Source: Neocallimastix lanati (nom. inval.)
Lineage: Eukaryota > Neocallimastigomycota > Neocallimastigomycetes > Neocallimastigales > Neocallimastigaceae
Reading direction: 5' to 3'
Assembly (NCBI GenBank): GCA_016946835.1
Contig: JACVTC010000034.1
Location: 1,103,001-1,167,000 of the forward strand
DNA length: 64,000 nt
Shown: piece after piece, positions 1 through 11,560 of the stretch
Layout of the letters: each line of letters opens with the position of its first letter
Position numbering within the stretch: position 1 is the stretch's first letter
Position numbers and translations under genes: made by a program
The notes under the pieces: model-generated
Seen by the model: the letters and a program-made list of their open reading frames with translations, nothing else
What the model was told of the DNA's origin: nothing
Database searches by the model: none

Positions 1-627
1 TATAATAATTATTATTAAATTAACTTTATTAAAATATTTAGGAATTAGTCTAGGCCAACTAATTACTAAATATTATTAACATATTGAATTTAATATATAT
101 TAAATAATGTAAACACGTGATTGTCATATTAAATTAATTTCTACATATTATATTTTAATTATAAAATATAATAGTTAGCAAATATTATATTCTTATATTT
201 TATTTATATTAAATATTTATATTATTATCTTAGTTTATATTATCAATATCAAACTTATATTAATACTATTACATATTCGTATTAATAATTAATATTTTAA
301 TAATTAATTATTTTATATAAATATATGTTTAAATCTTTTGATTAATCCTTTGTAGGATTATTGTAATTTAAATTATAGTAATAATTATATAAAATAATAA
401 TGTAATAAAATATTATTAAGATTAAATAAAATTTATATTTTGAATAAGAAAACTTAATTATAAAATTTACTAATAACAATATGTTTTAAATAGAGTATAA
501 TTAAATTATTAATTAATTACTATAATTTGGCATCTTGACCTAATCGTTAAGACCAAATTATCTAAAAACTTTGACAAGTAAAGAATTATTAATAATAAAA
601 TAAAGGTTATTAATTCATTCTTTACCA
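1..627. mobile_element. LTR-derived segment, cut by window start
   Basis: No gene is visible. Roughly positions 1-560 are an inverted copy of about 27832-28400, for example the stretch near 531-580 against 27830-27870. The right end, CATTCTTTACCA at 616-627, matches the end of the LTR at 12510-13462, and is followed by AAAA and a new TG start. This is what an LTR end looks like throughout the window. The left end lies outside, so family and orientation stay open. Confidence 0.55.
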
Positions 628-631
628 AAAA

Positions 632-3117
632 TGGTACAGTATTGAAGAATTTTTATCATAAAATGATATATTCTAATAATTAAAGAAAATTTTAAATTCT
701 ATTCTATTATTCTAATCTATTATTCTAATTTAAAAATCTAAATACTAAACAATTTAAACTAAAATAAATTATTCAAAATTAATATAACCTAATATAAATA
801 ATTTAACTAACAGCTATAATTATTAAAACTATTAACCAAACACTAAAAACCTTTAAACACTTAATACAAAACTTAAATTATTTTTAATTCTAACTTTATT
901 TAAAATAAACTATTTTATTTTTATTATTTAATCTATTCTAATTTTATTATTTAAACTATACTAATTTATTATTTAAACTATTTAAATTTAATTATTTAAA
1001 CTAATTTTATTTTAATTTAACTATCTAAATTTATCATTTAAACTCGAAAATATCAAAAGAATAATATAATAATAAAGTTGTAAGAAAAAGAGAGAGAACT
1101 AAAGTATTGTACTACTTTGTTCTTTTTATACATTTAGAATAGTTATTTGATTGGATTAGAATAAAAATTTAATAATAAAAATTTAATAATAAAATATAAT
1201 TAACTATTAAAATATTATTAAGTATTACAATATTAAATAAAAATAATAATTAATACATTTTCTAATTTATTATAACTAAATTTATAATTATTTTAATATT
1301 TTAATATTTGTTATTTAATTCCACTAATATTAATAATTTTTAATTGTAAAAGATATAACTCGATGAGCTATATAAGCCTCATTACCATAACAAATTAATC
1401 ATTATTTAGTATGATCATACGCCTCAAAATCCTTTTACAATATAAATATATATTATTTATTATTATTAAATAATAATAATAATAATAAAATTGTTGAATA
1501 TAATTTATACTTTTTAAAGTATAATTAATTGTTTATTTTTTATTTATTATTATCTAACTTTTTAAACTATTGTTAATTATTTTATTTATTATTATATAAC
1601 TTTTTAATTGTTTATTTTTTATGTATAAAAGAATAGTGAATTAAATGTTTTAAATAATCTTCTTAAGATTATTAACATTTTAATAATCTGATAACTTCAT
1701 TCATTAAAAAATATTATTAAATAAAATCAAATAAAATAATAAAATAAAAATATAATAAAATTCTATAAGAATACTGATAAAATAAAATTTAATTATCATA
1801 AGGAAGTTATTAGTTTATAGCATTCCAACCAAGTTATATAAAAACTAAATATAATCTTAACATTAATTGTTAAATTAAAATTGAGTGTTTAGGTAAGATT
1901 CTTGCTATATCTTTCCAAGTTTTGGGTTAAATTGGTCAGGTCAAGATGTTTTTATTAATTGTAACAATTAATTAAATTTAAATAATAAATAACACACACA
2001 GAGTTTTATAATTAAGATTTCAATATTTAAGATTTATGTTTTATTAGAACTTTATTTAATATATATTTTAATAATAAATTAACTAAGATTAATATATAAA
2101 AAATTATTTATTGTTATAATTAATTTATTAACTTTATGTTAATATTTTAGAATTTAAATTAATAATCTTACAAAGAATTCAAAATATGGAATTTCAAATC
2201 CTTTTTATACTAAACTAAAATAATAAACAATATAATTAATTAATACATTTTAATCTTAATATATTCATACATGTATATAAACTATATAAAATATAATAAT
2301 AAAATAATATTGATAAGAATCTTATAATAAAATGACTATATAATTATTCATAAAACAATTTAATAATAAAACTAATTTAATAATAAAATAAAAAATAAAA
2401 TAAAATAAAATATTAAAATTAATTAAAAATTCTCTTTCGGAAATCTTTAGAATAATAAAGAATTCCTTAGAATCTTTTAGAATTAATTGAATAAAAATAT
2501 ATAATAATAAAATATATAAAACTTATAAAACTTATTTAAATTATTATAAAACTATTACTAATAACTAATTCTGTATTTTTAATTAATAATACAAATTAAT
2601 AATATAATTTCCAAGTTAAGAGATTTATCTAATATAAATTTCTTAATTAATAATTTAGGGTCTTAATTAAATAATTAAATTATATTTTTATATTTAAATA
2701 TCTTTAAAGTCCAATATCTCGTTATCTAGTTGTCCAATAAGGTTGATTTTAACATATGTTGTAGTTCTCGACCGTAGCTTTCCAGTGGATATAATTTTAG
2801 CGGGAATATCAATATAATATTTCCATTATTTGTTGAGTTATCGTTGTTTTTATTCATGTTATTTTTATCAAATTCTTAAGGGTTAAATTAAATTAAATTA
2901 TCTGTGATAAATAAGTCCAAACCCTTTGGTTTCTAATTCTTTAATGTTTCTAATATTTATTTTTATAATTAAAATCGAATTAAAATAATTCTTGTCAATA
3001 ACTAAATTAAATTTCAATTGATCTAATAGTGAATTTTAACTTCAAATCCACTAGTATTCGTGACATTAATCTTTAATAATTAAATATAGTTTTAAATATT
3101 TTATTTGTTCCCTAACA
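632..3117. mobile_element. LTR-derived block, probably nested
   Basis: The block begins TGGTACAG directly after an AAAA spacer and ends CTAACA before AAA and the next TG start. At 2486 bp it is too long for one LTR here. The part around 1660-1950 resembles the solo LTR at 10925-11506, so nesting is likely. A TATA-like CTATATAAG lies near 1370. I see no open reading frame and could not fix internal boundaries. Confidence 0.4.
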
Positions 3118-3120
3118 AAA

Positions 3121-4089
3121 TGTTAAGGTTCGGAGAGAGGGAAAAATAAAAATAAGTATTAATATAAACAATAAAAAAAAAATAAACAAACAAGAAAAAT
3201 AATAAGCAAAATAAATTTTTGTTTTTAAATCCTTATTAAATTTTTTTTTAAAAATTACAATATTAAAATTACAATATAAAAAATACAATTTTTTTACTGT
3301 TATTTATATTTTTTTTCTTAAAATAATAGAAATGGTAAAGCCATTTCTTTGTATAATAAAAATTAATTATTAAATATTTTATATTATTTTTTTATTATTA
3401 ATATAATTATTATTTAACTTATAATAAATAATACTCATATATTAATCTATTACTAATTATTTATTACTAATCTACTTAATTATATATTTTAAAAGACAAT
3501 TTTTTTATTTTACAGAAGTTAATTCTGTGGTTTAGTAATATTTATTTAATCCTAAAGTTTAATTTTACTAAGTTTAGAAAAATAATATTATTTAAATAGT
3601 TAATATAAAATTTATAATCATTTCATCAAATTAATAATATAATATTTATAATAAAACATATAATAATAATATAACTAATTTCTTTTATGTTTAATCTTTT
3701 ATTAGTAATCATTAATACATTTTTTTTTTTAATTTGGAATTTTCCAAAGAAATAATTGATATTGATAAGTTTAATATTAATAAAAGAAATATTGATAAGA
3801 TTTTGATAAACTATAAAGAAAATTGATAAAATAAACTATATAATATTGATAAGGATTTTAATAATAATAAAATATAGATAAGAATAATAAAGGTAGCATA
3901 GATAAGGAATTAATATTAAATATACTTTTTTAAATAGTATAATTTAATTTGTACTAATTAGGAATATAGATTAATTTATTAGAATATAGAAAGTTCCAAA
4001 AGAATAAAGAATCAAATAATTTGTTTAAGGGTTAAATGAATCATTTAAGATGCATAACCAAAAGAACATTATTTGGGCATTCTTTATCA
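3121..4089. mobile_element. solo LTR (TGTTAAGG...TTTATCA)
   Basis: A 969-bp unit with TG/CA ends, bounded on the left by AAA and on the right by the CAAAA duplication of the next LTR. Its end resembles those at 47341 and 61380: a GAATATAG-AAAGTTCCA block followed by CATTCT(T/G)TAT. No internal coding sequence adjoins it. Confidence 0.6.
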
Positions 4090-4092
4090 AAA

Positions 4093-5077
4093 TGTAAGAA
4101 TCTATAATTATTTTTAACAAAATAATTATATTTTCTTAGTTAGGTTATAATTAATATAACTTTTATTTAACTCATATTTCATTTATACACTTAATTATAA
4201 TTAATAATTTATTTAATTATATATTAAAATTTTATTTAGTTTAATATTAAAAATTTATTTAATTAAATAATTTTTATACATTTAAAATAATATTAAATTT
4301 ATTTAATTACTCACATAATTATTAAATTTATTAGTTTTAGTTTTCTCTCACTTATTAAATCATAAACTAAAACACTATTCTGTATTTTATCATGTATTCT
4401 GTATTGTATTAATCATGTATTTTATTATTAATGTATTGTTTTATATTTTTTATGTAAAGTTCTATAAAATAGAACTAAATAGATTAAATTTTAAATTTTA
4501 TGATCGAAATAATTTTCATTTATTTTATTCTTTTATTTTCGATCATTATATTAGATTAAGTAATCGGTTAATTAAGGTTTTTCCAATTACTTCTTAAAAG
4601 TAATCGGTTTTACTTAATTAACGCGATGATCGATATGGATAGAATATCGATCAAAAAACTTATCTAGGTTTTTCTTCTAGTCTTTTCCTAGATAAGAGAT
4701 TTGTTAAGATTAGAACCCCTTTTGATTTTAACCTTATTTTGACAAAAAAGTATAAATAAGGCTCTTGAGTTCTCTTTGAGAAATCAAGAGTTATTATTAT
4801 AACAATTATAATATAATAATAATAATAATAATAAATAGTTTTAACATTTAAAGTTTCTAATAATTAATAAAACAAATTATTTTAAAAACAAATTTTATAA
4901 TTAAAACTTTTCTTTATCAATTTCACTGTTTCGTCTATTATAATTCGTTATAATAAACTCAATAATTAGAAAGAACCATAGGTAAGTATGATTCTTTTCT
5001 AAACCTTTAATATTAGCAGTTAGAGCTAATATTAATGATTAATAATTTAATTATAACTTTTTAATTAAATTATTACA
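4093..5077 (+). mobile_element. solo LTR, family B (copy B1)
   Basis: A 985-bp LTR, TGTAAGAA...ATTATTACA, flanked by perfect 5-bp duplications CAAAA at 4088-4092 and 5078-5082. The same family recurs as B2 (26461-27334), B3 (56493 onward, incomplete) and, in the opposite orientation, as E1 (11561-12503) and E2 (28537-29512). A TATA box, TATAAATA at 4751, sets the plus orientation. No coding region belongs to it, so it is a solo LTR. Confidence 0.8.
4502..4790 (+). promoter_or_regulatory. LTR-B U3 promoter with stacked inverted repeats
   Basis: Upstream of the TATA box are three perfect inverted repeats: GATCGAAA/TTTCGATC (4502-4544), GATCGATAT/ATATCGATC (4628-4652) and CTTATCTAGG/CCTAGATAAG (4659-4696). 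A fourth, CTCTTGA/TCAAGAG (4762-4790), lies just after the TATA box. Most of the set is kept in B2, E1 and E2, which suggests dimeric factor sites or a folded transcript start. The function is inferred. Confidence 0.5.
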
Positions 5078-5082
5078 CAAAA

Positions 5083-5827
5083 TGATAAATTTTAGAAATT
5101 ATCTTAATTTTAATATAGAATTAAAAAGTGATAATTTCTATTTATTTTAATAATAACTGTATAAGTTATTTATGAATTAAAAATGTTTTATTAAAAATAA
5201 CACTAAAAATTGATTTATTAGAACACTTGTTTTCTAATATTTAATTTTATAAATCTTTTATTAAAATTTATTAAACATTATAAAATTTAAAAGTGATTAT
5301 TAAAATTAAAAAAAATTAATTAATAATAATAATAATAATAATATTTACATGAAATATTTACAAGTATTTATATTTTTCTTTAAAATTAAACTATTTATAA
5401 TTTATAAATAAAAAGAATAATTAAATAAAATAAAAGTAATAAAATTAATAATAAAATAAATATTTAATAATAAAATAAATAAATTTGTTTATTATAAAAA
5501 TAATTAAAAATATTTTGTTATTTAAATTAATAAATTTTGTTATTTTAAAAATATTATTTAATTATAAAATTAATTATAAAAATTATTATAAAACTAATTA
5601 TTAAAACTAATTATTTTATTTTAAATTTAATCTTAATATTTTTATTTTGAAAAATATATAATATTTCTTTCATATCTGAGTATTAATGTAATTTTTAAGT
5701 GTAATTTATTTGTTTTAATTAATTAATTAATTTTTTTTTTTATTAAATTATTATTAAACTTGGCTAAGGTTAGTTTTGATTTTATGTATAATAAATTTTC
5801 AAGATTTATTAATTTTGTTATTTATTA
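5083..5827. mobile_element. probable solo LTR (TGATAAAT...)
   Basis: The segment begins with TG directly after the CAAAA duplication of LTR B1 and ends just before the A-run that precedes Gypsy-A. It holds no ORF. Its right terminus reads TTATTA instead of the usual CA, so its end is uncertain by a few bases. Confidence 0.4.
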
Positions 5828-5830
5828 AAA

Positions 5831-6222
5831 TGGTACAGATAGCACGAATTTCTGGAATTTAATTGTAATTTAATTAATATTATTAATAATAATTATTCTC
5901 TCAAATATTTAAATTCTTAAGTAAATTTTTATTTATTAAAAATTATTAATTTCAATTATTTTTATTTTAAATGTTAAATCTCACACATTCGGAATCTCAA
6001 TTTCACTAGATTCCGATTTTGATCAACTTTTAAATATTTTTATATTTGACAAAAACTACTTTATTAATTTTCTTTATTTACTACATATTTAAAATACATC
6101 TTACATTACAATTTTAATTTAACTATATTTAGTTTAATTTATTTCTATTTTTACAATTTTGTTATTAATTAAATTTTTTTATATAATTTTAAATTTTAAA
6201 TTTTTCATTTGGTCTTGTACCA
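5831..6222 (-). repeat. Gypsy-A 3' LTR
   Basis: 392 bp, TGGTACAG...TTGTACCA with the terminal inverted repeat TGGTAC/GTACCA. Its match to 10579-11557 covers both ends and is interrupted there by the nested solo LTR. The polypurine tract is next to it, read on the minus strand as AGGAGGGAGG just before the LTR. Confidence 0.85.
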
Positions 6223-6242
6223 AGACCTCCCTCCTAAGCTTA

Positions 6243-6261
6243 GACTTCGTCCCTTGAAGTC
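6243..6261 (-). other. conserved 3' hairpin GACTTC-AAGGGAC-GAAGTC (Gypsy-A)
   Basis: A perfect 6-bp stem with loop AAGGGAC (minus-strand sense), right after the pol stop and 20 nt from the 3' LTR. The same hairpin sits at the same distance in Gypsy-C (twice), the plus-strand H element and, with a one-base shorter loop, Gypsy-K. Conservation between otherwise diverged elements suggests a role in second-strand priming or RNA 3'-end function, which is inferred. Confidence 0.65.
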
Positions 6262-9200
6262 TATTTAGTGAAATAGGGAACTATATTCTTCTTATGAGCA
6301 TTTCTGTTCATTATCTCGCCAGTTTCAGGGTCACATAAGGTGACTGTGTTAAATTCCGTCTTTACAACCTTTAGAGGACCTAAGAAGAAAGGATCTAACT
6401 TCTTTCGATTTAGATAGCGGACTAGTACAAGGTCACCGCTTCGATAATTATTCTTCATTCGTTTAACTTGTTGTCTTCTATCCTTCCATAAGGCATTGGC
6501 ATGTTCGATATTTTCTATGGCTTCTTGAATCCATTTCCGATGTTTAATAAATTTTCTAAGTAGGAATTCTTCTTGACTTTCTCCAGGACTCTTCCTATCA
6601 ATGTTCACCAAAAGTTCGAATGGTTGTTTTTCACGTCTTCCATACATTAACTCAAAGCTAGAGAATCCAGTCTTTTCACTTTTCACCGTTCTCAAAGCCC
6701 ATAGAGCGGAAGGAAGTAATTCATCCCATTGTCTTTCTTTTTCACTTAATAATCTTAGGTACTTACCTATTTCTTTGTTGCGGTTTTCTACTTTACCATT
6801 AGTCTCGGGGTGATAAGGGGTAGCTGGTAACATATAAATTCCATATATGTCGAGAAATCCTTTTGTTTGTGCTGAAATGAATTGAGGACGGTTGTCTGTG
6901 ATTAATAACTTTGGTATACCATGGCGACTAAATACGGTAGATAGAAACTTAATAATATCTTTTGATTCTATTCTTTTAAGAGGTTCGGCCTCGACCCAAC
7001 CAGTGAAATAGTCTACAAGAACTACTATATATTGATTATTATTATTTGTAACATACAAGGGACCTATTAAATCAAGACCAACTCTGACGAATGGAGCTTC
7101 AGCCGGAGTCGCATAGTTTTCAGAATTCTTTGGAAAGGGGCGTGGGCGAAATAATTGACATTTAGGACAAGTTTTCACCATTAAATTAACATCTTTTGTC
7201 ATGTTCTCCCAGTAGTAATCTCTTCTTAAACGGTCATAAGTTTTTAGAAAGCCCTCATGTCCAACCTGATGAGCCTCTAAAAGCAGCTTATTTTTATGAA
7301 CTTCATTCTTGATAACTTTTCTCAGATTTGTACCCTCCTTATAATATTCTTGGCCATCAATTTGAATAAATTTTGAATTTATATAGTTATCCATTAAAGG
7401 GGTAGCAGAGGAAACTCGCACTTCTTCTGAATCCTTTGTACGTGGTAGTCTAGAGAGTGAATCTGCAATTACATTCTTCTTTCCTTCTTCGTATTGTACC
7501 TTAATTTTTAATTGACTAAATTCTAGGATCCAATTAGTTAATTGTCTGTCAGTGGGTTCTTTATTTTTGAATAATCCCACTAAAGGTTTATGATCCGTAT
7601 AGAGGATCGTTTCAAAATCATTACCTGTTATATACGACTTAAATTTCATAACGCAGAAAAAGGCAGCAGCACCTTCAAGTTTGGTTACAGAATAGTTTTT
7701 CTCTTCTTTTTTTAATGTTCGGCTAACATAGTGAACTGGGAACTCCTTTTCCTCATGGATTTGTAACAGAACTCCTCCGAAGCCTTCGTAAGAAGCATCA
7801 GTTCTTACAATAAATGGTTTTGAAAAATCAGGAAACTTCAGTATTGGGAAATTGATAATACAATCCTTTAGTTTTTCGAAGCTCGTTTGACAGTCTTGAC
7901 TCCAAATGAATTCCTGATTTTTCTTTAGAAGCTGATACAAACAATGGGCAATCTTCGCAAAGTTTGTAATGAATTTACGGTAGTATCCTACCGTCCCTAA
8001 GAATGAACTAAGACTTGACACATCTTTGGGTCTATCCCAATATTTGATAGCCTCTATTTTCCCTTCAGTGGGTTTAATGCCATCTACTGTCAGTAAATGA
8101 CCTAAGACTTCAACTTCCTTCATAAAGAAGTTGCATTTTTCAATATTGATTTTCAAACCGTTAGATTTTATAATTTGAAATACTTCTTTAATGTCCTCAA
8201 GATGTTGTTCTTCACTAGGAGAGAAAATTACTAGATCATCAAGGTAGACAAACATGCACTCACCGATCAGTGGGAAAAAGATGCGATTCATCTCCAAGGC
8301 AATGATATCGTCGTAAGAGCTTAGTATTTTTCTTATCTTTTTAAGAAATTTCTCATCACAGATACCAATGCTTTTGTCGTATATCCTATTGAGGGTTTCA
8401 CTCCTAGATTCCTCCTCGCCAATATTATAGACTAAGATTTCAGAATCACAGTTATCAACAATAGAATGAGGGCTAATCGAAGTAGAAAGGGTTGGTTCGG
8501 CAGTTATAAGTAAATTAACTACTTCTTCTTCTTTAATGTCAGCGGCTTCGTCTGATCTGTCCAGTTCGTCTAATTTTTCAACTATTTCCCATAGGTTATA
8601 CTTATTGTTAATTTCTTCGAATAGTTCCTTAAGTTCTTGAATTTCCATGCTAGAGTTGATCTTACATAATTCGAAAGTAACGGGATTAATGAACAGATAG
8701 TTTTCGATAATTGTTTCATAACTAATAATAATATCGAATAATACGTTATTCTTTTCAATTAATCGGAAATTGGATTCAAAGGTAATGTTTCCAATGGTTA
8801 GAGGAAGACGATAAAGTAAACCAGGAGTTTCATCTATATTCGATAATACTTGTACAATAGATGAGGTAGCTAGCCCAATAGGTTCTGGTTTCATCGGTAG
8901 CTTTTCCAAGTAAGATTTCGATATGAGGTTGATGCCAGAACCGTAATCTAGGTAGACCTTAGAGGGAACATCATAAACTCTGCATTTGGAAATGGCAATT
9001 TTTCCTTTGTGCACCAAGTTTACCTGATTTTCTTTATTAAATTTCAGTTGTCTATTTAGCTCAGCTTTAACTTTTGGGCTAATATCTAATAATTGGGCAA
9101 CTGAAATATTAGCTTTTAGGGTCCTCAAGTCTTCATCGACATCATAAGAAGAACCACTACCAAGTAATTTAATGTGCTTTTCTTTTGAGGAAGCCATATC

Positions 9201-9473
9201 ATTCACTTCTTCATCTTTGTTAATTTTATATTCTCCTTCTTTTTCTTTTATTTCCTTTATCTTATCTTGTTTCTCTTTCTTCTTAGCCTTCTCAATGGTC
9301 GGTTGAGCTATTATCAAGGGGTGTAATTCCGTTAGTGCTTCCGTATTGTTCCTTGGACTAACCTCGACTTCCATGTCAGTTTTCTCAAATTGTCGAGTGG
9401 CCGGAGTATTAGTTATGGGTAATGGGTTGTCCTTCAGGGTTTTCTTTTCCTTTGGCTTGTTTGTATAAAGCAT
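6261..9473 (-). CDS. pol: Gypsy-A Pol polyprotein (protease, RT/RNase H, integrase)
   Basis: A 1070-residue Pol reading frame. From N to C it shows a low-complexity Lys/Glu-rich spacer; an aspartic-protease-like region around residue 175 (LDYGSGINLIS); reverse transcriptase with the YLDD box (FVYLDDLVIFS); RNase H (RTDASYEGFG...TDHKPL); integrase with the HHCC zinc finger (HQVGHEG...CPKCQ) and core motifs GLDLIGPL, ITDN and HPETNGKVENRNKE; and a C-terminal GPF/Y-like module (PFFLGPLKVV) with no chromodomain. It copies element RNA and integrates the DNA, inside virus-like particles. Gag lies upstream as a separate ORF. The element is counted as broken. Codon use is markedly less AT-rich than the surrounding DNA. 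Confidence 0.85.
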   Translation of the reverse strand: MLYTNKPKEKKTLKDNPLPITNTPATRQFEKTDMEVEVSPRNNTEALTELHPLIIAQPTIEKAKKKEKQDKIKEIKEKEGEYKINKDEEVNDMASSKEKHIKLLGSGSSYDVDEDLRTLKANISVAQLLDISPKVKAELNRQLKFNKENQVNLVHKGKIAISKCRVYDVPSKVYLDYGSGINLISKSYLEKLPMKPEPIGLATSSIVQVLSNIDETPGLLYRLPLTIGNITFESNFRLIEKNNVLFDIIISYETIIENYLFINPVTFELCKINSSMEIQELKELFEEINNKYNLWEIVEKLDELDRSDEAADIKEEEVVNLLITAEPTLSTSISPHSIVDNCDSEILVYNIGEEESRSETLNRIYDKSIGICDEKFLKKIRKILSSYDDIIALEMNRIFFPLIGECMFVYLDDLVIFSPSEEQHLEDIKEVFQIIKSNGLKINIEKCNFFMKEVEVLGHLLTVDGIKPTEGKIEAIKYWDRPKDVSSLSSFLGTVGYYRKFITNFAKIAHCLYQLLKKNQEFIWSQDCQTSFEKLKDCIINFPILKFPDFSKPFIVRTDASYEGFGGVLLQIHEEKEFPVHYVSRTLKKEEKNYSVTKLEGAAAFFCVMKFKSYITGNDFETILYTDHKPLVGLFKNKEPTDRQLTNWILEFSQLKIKVQYEEGKKNVIADSLSRLPRTKDSEEVRVSSATPLMDNYINSKFIQIDGQEYYKEGTNLRKVIKNEVHKNKLLLEAHQVGHEGFLKTYDRLRRDYYWENMTKDVNLMVKTCPKCQLFRPRPFPKNSENYATPAEAPFVRVGLDLIGPLYVTNNNNQYIVVLVDYFTGWVEAEPLKRIESKDIIKFLSTVFSRHGIPKLLITDNRPQFISAQTKGFLDIYGIYMLPATPYHPETNGKVENRNKEIGKYLRLLSEKERQWDELLPSALWALRTVKSEKTGFSSFELMYGRREKQPFELLVNIDRKSPGESQEEFLLRKFIKHRKWIQEAIENIEHANALWKDRRQQVKRMKNNYRSGDLVLVRYLNRKKLDPFFLGPLKVVKTEFNTVTLCDPETGEIMNRNAHKKNIVPYFTK

Positions 9474-9604
9474 CTTCTTCTGTTTATCCCTATTTTCTTG
9501 ATTATTCTTCTCTATCCTATCAGTTCGTTCAGCCCCATATACCCTTACTTCTTCTTTTTCTTCAACGTTAGTTTGATTAACGAGAGCTAACGTTCTCTCC
9601 TTTT

Positions 9605-10429
9605 TCAGTTTTTTTGTACATGTCCATCTTCTTTCTTTATTCTTTTAGTGAGAATTTGAATTAATTCTTCGTCGGAATAGGGGCACTGGTATAATTTATG
9701 TCCCTCTTCTTTGCAACGGTAGCAGTAGAGTTTAGAACTTGCCATCACTGGTATTCTCTTCTTCTCGTCTTCATTAGATACAGTATTCTTTCCCTTCATA
9801 TACCGAAGTACCTTACCGCCTTCTGGGAATGGGTGAATGGGAGAGAATACCTTAAACTTCTTGTTACCTAAGTGAACTATTTCCTTTGGGCTACTTACTT
9901 TTTCAGAGTTCATTTCCTTTTCAAATTCTAGAAGCTTTTGGACTTTGGAAGCAGACTTGATGGCCTCTTCTATTGTTTCGCACTCGTCGTATAGGACTGC
10001 ATGACAAGCTTCCTTCCTGGTTTTAATTGATTTTAGGTAATCTTTTACTTTTATTCCGGACTTCAGGTCGTCACTTACTTTCTGGTATAATTCTAAATAT
10101 TTTCGGTTGAAATCTTCGAGTTCTTCATCAATTTTTATAGAGAGATTCTTCACTTTATCATATATATCGGTTTTTGTAGGTTCCTTAGCGGTCAATAAGG
10201 CTTTCTTCATCTGAAGTAAAGTTGGATATCCTTCTAAGGAGTTATTGAGCTCTTGAATTATGGATCTAACTTCTCCTTCAGTTACTAGGTAGACAAGTCG
10301 ATAGATGGTTTCGACATCTGTAATTCTTCCCATTTTAATTACATTGTCAAAGTCGTCATACCATTTATTTACCGTTTCCTTTTCTTTTGATTTTAGGCGT
10401 GGAAGAACACTTATAATATTATAATCCAT
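9605..10429 (-). CDS. gag: Gypsy-A Gag with CCHC knuckle
   Basis: A 274-residue Gag-like protein. The N-terminal two thirds is helical and charged, as in capsid domains of Ty3-type Gag (motifs KWYDDFDN and DFNRKYLELYQKVS). Near the C-terminus is one zinc knuckle, CYRCKEEGHKLYQCP (CX2CX4HX4C), for RNA packaging. Pol starts 131 nt downstream, so Pol expression would need the recoding or read-through typical of this family, or a separate start. A run of 35 A's (minus sense) lies 17 nt upstream of the start codon. Confidence 0.8.
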   Translation of the reverse strand: MDYNIISVLPRLKSKEKETVNKWYDDFDNVIKMGRITDVETIYRLVYLVTEGEVRSIIQELNNSLEGYPTLLQMKKALLTAKEPTKTDIYDKVKNLSIKIDEELEDFNRKYLELYQKVSDDLKSGIKVKDYLKSIKTRKEACHAVLYDECETIEEAIKSASKVQKLLEFEKEMNSEKVSSPKEIVHLGNKKFKVFSPIHPFPEGGKVLRYMKGKNTVSNEDEKKRIPVMASSKLYCYRCKEEGHKLYQCPYSDEELIQILTKRIKKEDGHVQKN

Positions 10430-10444
10430 GATTATTTAATTATT

Positions 10445-10446
<2 letters not shown>

Positions 10447-10481
<35 letters not shown>
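10447..10481 (-). repeat. poly(A) leader tract before Gypsy-A gag
   Basis: An uninterrupted run of 35 T's on the plus strand, A35 in the element's sense, ending 17 nt before the gag ATG. Gypsy-C and the chromodomain element also carry long A-tracts in their gag leaders. The tract may favour translation initiation, but it could equally be microsatellite growth. Confidence 0.6.
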
Positions 10482-10488
<7 letters not shown>

Positions 10489-10578
10489 ATTTATTTATGT
10501 TTTCTTATTATTATTATTATTATTATTTTTCATTAATTAAACTACTTCGTGCTTTTCCCGGATGAACCCCCACTTTTT

Positions 10579-11557
10579 TGGTACAGATAGCACGAATTTC
10601 TGGAATTTAATTGTAATTTAATTAATATTATTAATAATAATTATTCTCTCAAATATTTAAATTCTTAAGTAAATTTTTATTTATTAAAAATTATTAATTT
10701 CAATTATTTTTATTTTAAATGTTAAATCTCACACATTCGGAATCTCAATTTCACTAGATTCCGATTTTGATCAACTTTTAAATATTTTTATATTTGACAA
10801 AAACTACTTTATTAATTTTCTTTATTTACTACATATTTAAAATACATCTTACATTACAATTTTAATTTAACTATATTTAGTTTAATTTATTTCTATTTTT
10901 ACAATTTTGTTATTAATTAAATTTTGTCAAGGATTTGATACAAATTAATTTATATTTAATACTACAAAAATAACAATTTAATTATAAATATAATTTGTAC
11001 TCCTTAAATCCTTGTACCGTTCATAACCAAATTAATATTGTATTACATATTAATTAATATTATCCCTTTTTATATTAATTAATATAGTTGAATATTATTT
11101 ATAAAAATTGTTTTTTTTATTAATTATATTATTTTATATATTTTTATTATCTTATATTATATATGTATTATTCTATTACTTTATATATTAAAATTATATT
11201 TTATATTGTTATCTTTAAATTAGTATTTATTAAAATATATTATTAAATATTTTATATTGTTTTTCAAAAATATAAAAGAACTAAAAAATATTCTTTTTTA
11301 AATCTTTGTAAGATTATTATTTACAAATAATCTGATAACTTTATAATAAAACATATAAAATAAAAATATAGTTAATTAAAAGTTTAATAATAAAATAATA
11401 TTTTATATTTGAATAAATCAATTTATAAAATAAAATAATATCAAAAGGTTATTAGATTAAAGGCTTCCAACCAAGTTTACCCTTTAATCTAAGTACCAAC
11501 TTAACAAATTTTTTTATATAATTTTAAATTTTAAATTTTTCATTTGGTCTTGTACCA
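10579..11557 (-). repeat. Gypsy-A 5' LTR, split by a nested solo LTR
   Basis: TGGTACAG...TTGTACCA, the same 392 bp as the 3' LTR plus 587 bp of insertion (582-bp LTR and one 5-bp duplication). The sequence just inside it on the minus strand (10540-10578) should hold the primer-binding site, but I cannot match it to a tRNA 3' end with confidence. Confidence 0.85.
10925..11506. mobile_element. solo LTR nested in Gypsy-A 5' LTR
   Basis: 582 bp, TGTCAAGG...CTTAACA, flanked by a perfect 5-bp duplication AATTT (10920-10924 and 11507-11511). The intact 3' LTR of Gypsy-A gives the empty site. It is therefore younger than Gypsy-A, and shows that this family does not need the A-run target. Related sequence occurs near 1660-1950. 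Confidence 0.85.
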
Positions 11558-11560
11558 AAA

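Larger units (their letters stand above)
5831..11557 (-). mobile_element. Gypsy-A, Ty3/Gypsy LTR retrotransposon
   Basis: A two-LTR element on the minus strand with gag (9605-10429) and pol (6261-9473). The 3' LTR is 5831-6222 and the 5' LTR 10579-11557. Excluding a nested LTR and its duplication, both are 392 bp and nearly identical, so insertion was fairly recent. The element is not whole: at least one break in coding capacity is suspected beside the nested LTR. A-runs flank it on both sides. It belongs to the Gypsy group without a chromodomain that also includes Gypsy-C, -D and -K. Confidence 0.85.

Noticed and set aside
1345-2171. Separate LTR TGTAAAAG...TCTTACA inside 632-3117
   Set aside because: The ends look plausible, but the flanking bases do not form a duplication.
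10540-10578. Primer-binding site of Gypsy-A
   Set aside because: The stretch reads like part of a tRNA T-arm, but there is no TGG at the LTR edge and no tRNA could be matched.
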